This document shows, piece after piece, positions 41,701-46,038 of a stretch of DNA of 46,038 bases. The notes beneath the pieces were generated by a model, which was given only the letters and a program-made list of their open reading frames with translations, was not told where the DNA came from and did no database searches. This stretch comes from Candidatus Curtissbacteria bacterium RIFOXYA1_FULL_41_14 (GTDB lineage: Bacteria > Patescibacteriota > Microgenomatia > Curtissbacterales > GWA2-41-24). The stretch covers positions 1 to 46,038 of the forward strand of contig MFCA01000026.1 of NCBI GenBank assembly GCA_001775095.1. Reading direction: 5' to 3'. The position numbers and the translations under genes were made by a program. The first letter of the stretch is position 1. Each line of letters begins with the position of its first letter.

Positions 41701-42162
41701 ATGGCAATAAAACAAAATTTTAATTTCACCAAAGAGGGTTTTGAAAACCTCGGAAAAGAGCTTCAGCAGTTAACAAATAGAAGACCAATTGTCGTAAAGC
41801 ATCTTACTGAGGCAAGAGAGCAGGGCGATCTTTCCGAAAACGCGGGTTATCATGCCGCCAAAGACGAACTTTCCCAATTAGACTCGAGAGTAAGAGAAAT
41901 AAAGTATCTTTTAAGAATTGGGAAGGTTGTTGAGTCAAACGGTCAAGAACAAGTAGGTTTCGGTTCAAAGGTAACTGTCGAGGCAGAAAATTCAAGTAAG
42001 CAATTTACGATAGTTGAGCAGTTGGAAGCAGACCCAGCCGGAGGTAAAATTTCCACCAGTTCCCCAATAGGCAGCGCGCTTCTTGGCAGAAAACTTGGCG
42101 AAACTGTCGAAATCGAAACCCCCCAAGGCAAAACCATCTTTAAGATTATAGAAATCACCTAA
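41701..42162 (+). CDS. greA: Transcription elongation factor GreA
   Basis: A 153-aa protein of family length. The N-terminal coiled coil has LTEAREQGDLSENAGYHAAK with the acidic tip residues D and E that stimulate RNA cleavage by polymerase. The C-terminal FKBP-like domain ends SPIGSALLGRKLGETVEIETP. It rescues backtracked RNA polymerase. TATAGT (41688-41693) lies 7 nt before the ATG. It is convergent with the LuxR-like gene, with 2 nt between the stops. Confidence 0.97.
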   Translation: MAIKQNFNFTKEGFENLGKELQQLTNRRPIVVKHLTEAREQGDLSENAGYHAAKDELSQLDSRVREIKYLLRIGKVVESNGQEQVGFGSKVTVEAENSSKQFTIVEQLEADPAGGKISTSSPIGSALLGRKLGETVEIETPQGKTIFKIIEIT

Positions 42163-42164
42163 CA

Positions 42165-42716
42165 TTAGCTTCCATTCTTTTTGCCCGGCCACCTGTCGTG
42201 TAATTTTAAATAAGCTGCCCGCGCTGCTAGTTGATAGCAATTTCTGGTATCAAATTTGTCGTGAATACTACGCATATGCGCATCTACTGTTCGAGTACTA
42301 ATAGACAAAACACCCGCCATCTCAGGATTCGTTCTTCCTGTATCCAGCAACAGATCGACTATTTCAACTTCACGTTCGGATAAAGGACTAATTACAGTGT
42401 CAGATAAATCATGGCTCAAATAACCATAATAAACACCGTCCCGGATAAGTCCAATAGTAGTAATTCTCTGCTGGTTAGCATAACCATAATTCTCACTAAT
42501 TGAGTAGACGTCCCCAATTGCTATAAGGCTAATTCCATGTATGTGCTTTTCAACAGTTCTGTACGAAATTCCCATCACACTGGCAATCTCGCAAGATGAT
42601 AAACCATCAGCCCGATATTGTAAAACCTCGCGTTGGCGCTCAGTAAGCAAATAAAAAGGAACACACTCAGAAGGGACAGAATCCAAACCTGCATTTCTTT
42701 CTAACATTGTTGACAT
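42165..42716 (-). CDS. Regulator with two LuxR-type HTH domains
   Basis: A 183-aa protein from the ATG at 42716. HTH 1 (residues 23-62) has LTERQREVLQYRADGLSSCE and ISYRTVEKHIHGI. HTH 2 (residues 111-158) has PLSEREVEIVDLLLDTGRTN and ISTRTVDAHMRSIHDKF. Both match the LuxR/GerE DNA-binding domain. No receiver or ligand-binding domain is present, so this is a tandem duplication of the output domain. TATAAT (42726-42731) is 9 nt before this ATG; a TTG at 42788 would add 24 residues. A perfect palindrome covers the -35 region, suggesting self-regulation. Confidence 0.85.
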   Translation of the reverse strand: MSTMLERNAGLDSVPSECVPFYLLTERQREVLQYRADGLSSCEIASVMGISYRTVEKHIHGISLIAIGDVYSISENYGYANQQRITTIGLIRDGVYYGYLSHDLSDTVISPLSEREVEIVDLLLDTGRTNPEMAGVLSISTRTVDAHMRSIHDKFDTRNCYQLAARAAYLKLHDRWPGKKNGS

Positions 42717-42725
42717 AGTTCTAAG

Positions 42726-42757
42726 ATTATAAACTTCCGAGGACTGAAAGTCCTCGG
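42726..42757 (-). promoter_or_regulatory. Promoter and palindromic operator of the LuxR-like gene
   Basis: CCGAGGACT-GAA-AGTCCTCGG (42737-42757) is a perfect 9-bp dyad lying over the expected -35. The -10 TATAAT is at 42731-42726. A half-site, AGTCCTCG, recurs near 42800. The poor -35 (AGGACT) fits activator control. Confidence 0.6.
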
Positions 42758-42926
42758 TATTGTTCTTTAAGTTTACATGAGCGAACAAGAATAAGCATCA
42801 GTCCTCGAAGTATGTATTCTTCTGCCTCTCGTCCGTCGAGTCAGGCTCGATGGAATTCTTGCGAGCGAATATAAACGTGTACGCGAGGATATTCAATTAT
42901 AGGGTACTGGCAGGCAATTTTTTGCC

Positions 42927-43003
42927 TTGTATAAGGCCCCATAGTTGAGTTATAATATGTGCAAACGGTACCTGCCAACTAGCCGCCAAAATGGCGGTTT
43001 TTT
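42927..43003 (+). promoter_or_regulatory. Promoter and terminator-like leader of typA
   Basis: TTGTAT (42927-42932), an 18-bp spacer and TATAAT (42951-42956) start a leader of about 55 nt. In it CCGCC-AAAAT-GGCGG (42983-42997) is followed by six T residues, a complete intrinsic terminator. GGTAC (42967) can pair with GTACC (43004) around it. Upstream, 42789-42926 has no gene. Confidence 0.6.
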
Positions 43004-43017
43004 GTACCTCTAAAATT

Positions 43018-44832
43018 ATGAAAAACATAAGAAACATTGCAATCATTGCCCACGTTGACCATGGCAAAACCACCCTGGTGGACGCCCTGCTTCGCCAGTC
43101 CAATACCCAAATGAAAAAGGAATTTGACCAAAAAAACTTGATTATGGACACTAACGAACTGGAAAAAGAACGGGGCATTACGATTTTTTCCAAAAACGCA
43201 TCCGTTGTTTATAAAGGCACCAAAATTAACATTATAGACACGCCTGGCCATGCCGATTTTGGTGGCGAAGTGGAAAGGGTACTCTCGATGGTAGACGGCT
43301 GCCTGCTTCTGGTAGATGCACAAGATGGCCCTATGCCACAAACACGCTTTGTTCTGAAACAGGCCTTAAAGATGAAACACAAGATTATCGTTGTTATAAA
43401 CAAGGTGGATAAAACAAACGCCAGGGTAAGCTTCGCGTTAAACAGGATATTTGATTTGTTCGTGGAACTCGGGGCAGATGAAGACACAGCTTTTTTCCCG
43501 GTTATTTATGCTGTCGCAAAGGAAGGCAAAGCCAGTTTAACTCCCGAATTATCATCCATGCATAACATTGCGCCTATTTTTAACTCCATCATTGAACATA
43601 TACCCGAACCTGCAGGCGACTCAAACAAGCCATTACAGCTACTGGTCTCCAATATCACCTATGACAACCATAAGGGAAGAATCGCTATTGGTAAAGTATA
43701 TAACGGAACCTTAAATGTAGGAGAGCAAGTGGCCAGAATAAGCCGCGCAGGGGAAATTACCAAGACGACAATTTCTACGCTCGGCACATTCGAAGGCCTT
43801 GAAAAAATTGACGTAAAAACGGCAGAGGCGGGGGATATCGTAGCGGTATCCGGAAATGCCGAAATTACGATAGGCGAAACTCTGACAGACGCCCAAAATC
43901 CCGTTGCGCTATCAGTCTTGAAGATAGAAGAGCCAACCATACGCATGACCTTTAGCGTAAACACTTCTCCCTTTGCTGGCCGTGAGGGAAAATTAACTAC
44001 ATCCCGCCATATAAGCGAGCGCCTTTACAAAGAGCTGGAAACGGATGTTGCATTAAGAGTCGAAGACGGGCCAAAAGGCGATTGGATTGTTTCCGGCCGG
44101 GGAGAACTTCACCTGGCAATTTTAATAGAAAGACTTAGGCGTGAAGGTTATGAGTTTCAGGTGGCAAGGCCTCAAGTCATAACAAAACTTATAGACGGAA
44201 AAAGACTGACACCCTACGAGCAGGTGTTTATCGAGGTTCCGGAAGAATACTCTGGTACGGTTATGCAAAAGATGGGTGCAAGGCACGGTCAGTTAGTAGA
44301 TATGAAGACAGAAGAGAAAGTAGCCTTTTTCGAATTTATAATTTCTACCCGGGAATTATTTGGCTACAGAAGCGAATTCATCGCGGACACAAAAGGCCTT
44401 GGCATACTTAACACCCTCTTTTATGAATACAAAGCCGAGACCAGTAGTCGTTATACACGCGGCCACGGGTCCCTTGTCGCGCACGAAAGCGGAACCACCA
44501 AAACTTACGGGCTCATTAATGCCCAAGATAGGGGAATAATCTTTGTCGGCGCAGGCGAAACGGTCTATAAAGGGCAGGTTATTGGGAAAAACCCAAGAGA
44601 GGAAGATATCAAAATTAATGTTTGCCGCGAAAAAAATTTAACCAACATGCGAAGCAAAGGGGAAGATGTAGCCGCCCGGCTTAAAACACCGGTTAAAATG
44701 GGTCTTGAGGAGGCACTGGAATATATAGATGATACGGAACTGGTAGAAGTTACCCCTAAAAACATCCGCATCCGCAAAATCATTTTAGATGAGGTAGAAC
44801 AACGCAGAAGCAGAATGCTAAATAGAAATTAG
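43018..44832 (+). CDS. typA: Translational GTPase TypA/BipA
   Basis: A 604-aa protein from the ATG at 43018, which precedes IRNIAIIAHVDHGKTTLVDALL. The G domain has HVDHGKTT (G1), RGITIFSKNASV (G2), DTPGHADFGGEVERV (G3) and NKVD (G4). Domain 2, the EF-G-like III and V domains and the BipA-specific C-terminal domain (AHESGTTKTYGL, NPREEDIKINVCREKNLTNMRSKG) are complete. It binds the ribosome under stress and aids 50S assembly. The leader holds a terminator-like hairpin. Confidence 0.97.
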   Translation: MKNIRNIAIIAHVDHGKTTLVDALLRQSNTQMKKEFDQKNLIMDTNELEKERGITIFSKNASVVYKGTKINIIDTPGHADFGGEVERVLSMVDGCLLLVDAQDGPMPQTRFVLKQALKMKHKIIVVINKVDKTNARVSFALNRIFDLFVELGADEDTAFFPVIYAVAKEGKASLTPELSSMHNIAPIFNSIIEHIPEPAGDSNKPLQLLVSNITYDNHKGRIAIGKVYNGTLNVGEQVARISRAGEITKTTISTLGTFEGLEKIDVKTAEAGDIVAVSGNAEITIGETLTDAQNPVALSVLKIEEPTIRMTFSVNTSPFAGREGKLTTSRHISERLYKELETDVALRVEDGPKGDWIVSGRGELHLAILIERLRREGYEFQVARPQVITKLIDGKRLTPYEQVFIEVPEEYSGTVMQKMGARHGQLVDMKTEEKVAFFEFIISTRELFGYRSEFIADTKGLGILNTLFYEYKAETSSRYTRGHGSLVAHESGTTKTYGLINAQDRGIIFVGAGETVYKGQVIGKNPREEDIKINVCREKNLTNMRSKGEDVAARLKTPVKMGLEEALEYIDDTELVEVTPKNIRIRKIILDEVEQRRSRMLNRN

Positions 44833-44874
44833 GCAAAAATCTACTCAAAAATCATATGTTATACTCAATTCATT

Positions 44875-45672
44875 ATGACTCAAAAGAAGACTAATACTAA
44901 CATTCTTATTCATATACCCATAGAGGGAAACGAATTATTGGAAAAAGCTTTAACATCAATAAATAATAATATTGAGATTGTGACTTTATGGAAAGTTATT
45001 AATGTAAATGCGATAAAACGTTTAGGAATAGCAGACCATGGCCCTATCCATTCTCAAATAGTTTCAAATATCGCAGTAAAGTTTACTAGAATGCTGGTAA
45101 ATAAAGGAATCAAAATGTCCGTAACAGAAAATTTTGATTTACCCGATAAATATGCCCAGCTGATAGTTTTACTCGCGAGCCTCTTCCATGATTTAGGATT
45201 GTCTGTTAACAGAGGTGAACATGAAGAATTTGGTCTGTTTTTAGCAAATAACTTAATGCACCAGATTCTCAATTTCCTGCCGACGGATGAAAAAACAATC
45301 GTCACCTCAGAAGTTCTGCATGCAATAATAAGCCACAGAAGTGACGGAAAACCTGTTACTATCGAAGCAGGAATTGTCCGTGTTTCTGATGCCTTGGATA
45401 TGAGTAAAGGCAGATCAAGAATTCCCTACGAATCAGGAAAAATAAATATTCATTCTGTTTCTGCTGCAGCCATTGAAAATGTGGAAATTACAGAAGGGAA
45501 AGAAAAACCCATACAGCTAAATATTACAATGAATAATTCTGCAGGACTTTTTCAACTGGACGAACTTTTAAAAAAGAAGATAATAGGCTCAGGAATTGAG
45601 AAATATATCAGTGTGAGGGCTTTTATAAATCAAAAAACCGAAAAGAGGCTATTGGACGAATACATATTTTAA
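44875..45672 (+). CDS. HD-domain phosphohydrolase-like protein
   Basis: A 265-aa soluble protein. The HD ligands are H59 (GPIHSQIV), H105-D106 (SLFHDLGLS), H154 (IISHRSDG) and D172 (RVSDALDMSKGR), in the order of metal-dependent HD hydrolases. Some relatives act on nucleotides such as (p)ppGpp or dNTPs, but no substrate can be chosen from the sequence. TATACT (44860-44865) lies 9 nt before the ATG. It is not in an operon with typA by spacing (42-nt gap). Confidence 0.83.
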   Translation: MTQKKTNTNILIHIPIEGNELLEKALTSINNNIEIVTLWKVINVNAIKRLGIADHGPIHSQIVSNIAVKFTRMLVNKGIKMSVTENFDLPDKYAQLIVLLASLFHDLGLSVNRGEHEEFGLFLANNLMHQILNFLPTDEKTIVTSEVLHAIISHRSDGKPVTIEAGIVRVSDALDMSKGRSRIPYESGKINIHSVSAAAIENVEITEGKEKPIQLNITMNNSAGLFQLDELLKKKIIGSGIEKYISVRAFINQKTEKRLLDEYIF

Positions 45673-45714
45673 AAAACTACCCTCTTTAACCGCTAATACA
45701 GTATAATTTTCCCC

Positions 45715-46038
45715 ATGTCTGGAGAAAGAACAGGCACAACCTTGAAATATTTCCTGGCAGGCACAGTGGTAGGCGGAGCAGCTGTTGTTGCGGCAGGAAG
45801 ATTCGACGTTGACGAATTATTCGTTGCAAATTTCCGGCACGGTCCAAATAGCACCGGAAGTGTTTCTGTTGAACCAATACCTAGTCGGGAGCCGACACCC
45901 CAGCTTATTCTAAGATTACCTCTTACCGAAAAACCATTAGATTCAGAAATAATTGAAAGAATAAGCCAAAACCTAGTTAGTGTAACTCGAGTCACTCGTC
46001 CAGAATATAAACATCTTGGTCCCACACGTGTAACCTGC
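45715..46038 (+). CDS. Membrane-anchored protein, partial
   Basis: 108 residues are visible before the window ends. There is a membrane helix at about residues 11-28 (YFLAGTVVGGAAVVAAG), then a Pro/Ser-rich linker and the segment SEIIERISQNLVSVTRV. No family is recognised. TATAAT (45702-45707) lies 7 nt before the ATG, indicating a leaderless mRNA. Confidence 0.65.
   Translation, partial: MSGERTGTTLKYFLAGTVVGGAAVVAAGRFDVDELFVANFRHGPNSTGSVSVEPIPSREPTPQLILRLPLTEKPLDSEIIERISQNLVSVTRVTRPEYKHLGPTRVTC

Noticed and set aside
42717-42788. TTG start extending the LuxR-like protein
   Set aside because: The extension would be translated through the palindrome and the -10 box; the ATG at 42716 follows TATAAT by 9 nt and precedes the HTH normally.
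42897-43193. Minus-strand frame over the typA start
   Set aside because: It is antisense to the conserved GTPase N-terminus and crosses the leader hairpin, so it is a shadow frame.

Overview
The window looks like a piece of a Candidate Phyla Radiation (Patescibacteria) chromosome, probably of the Microgenomates type. This is inferred from gene content and style: AT-rich DNA, short intergenic gaps, small single-copy housekeeping genes, many small membrane proteins of unknown function, a short UvrC, and UGA used as a normal stop. No 16S gene is present, so the placement is an inference.

Layout. 1-2.4 kb: a partial beta-CASP metallo-beta-lactamase nuclease, a glutaredoxin gene bracketed by two near-identical 104-bp palindromic repeats, an unknown protein with an HExxH motif, a GIY-YIG protein and tRNA-Glu. 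2.4-7.9 kb: a mechanosensitive-channel-like protein, membrane proteins, a CDF metal transporter, an NfeD-slipin pair and a possible recombinase remnant. 7.9-8.3 kb: tRNA-Lys followed by about 200 nt of structured non-coding DNA and a strong terminator. 8.4-14.6 kb: a CvpA-CAP fusion, a Y-family polymerase operon (DUF6504-like, dinB, surE), rhomboid protease and small envelope proteins. 14.6-17.2 kb: a candidate small RNA divergent from an xseA-xseB-EF-Tu-domain-2-like-holA operon. 17.3-22.5 kb: a lower-glycolysis/gluconeogenesis operon (ppsA, eno, gpmI). 22.5-25.4 kb: rsmI, dedA and an NRAMP-like transporter. 25.5-34.7 kb: a DNA-repair block with lexA divergent from uvrB and uvrA, then a transglutaminase-like envelope protein and uvrC. 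34.7-38.5 kb: a holin-like protein, yvcK, secG, a peptide-binding protein and an unknown protein. 38.5-46 kb: three tRNAs (Gly, Arg, His), an EEP hydrolase, a glycosyltransferase, greA, a regulator with two LuxR-type HTH domains, typA, an HD hydrolase and a partial membrane protein.

The most notable non-gene content is: (1) a candidate minus-strand small RNA at 14604-14691 with a consensus promoter, two hairpins capped by GCAA tetraloops and a terminator, whose -35 box coincides with that of xseA; (2) six copies of a roughly 100-bp cloverleaf-like repeat, which show compensatory stem changes and sit mostly directly after stop codons; (3) many promoters whose -10 box lies only 6-10 nt before the start codon, implying leaderless mRNAs; (4) a likely AUA start codon overlapping the xseB stop; (5) an in-frame palindromic insertion in uvrB. 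All functions are read from sequence motifs without database searches.
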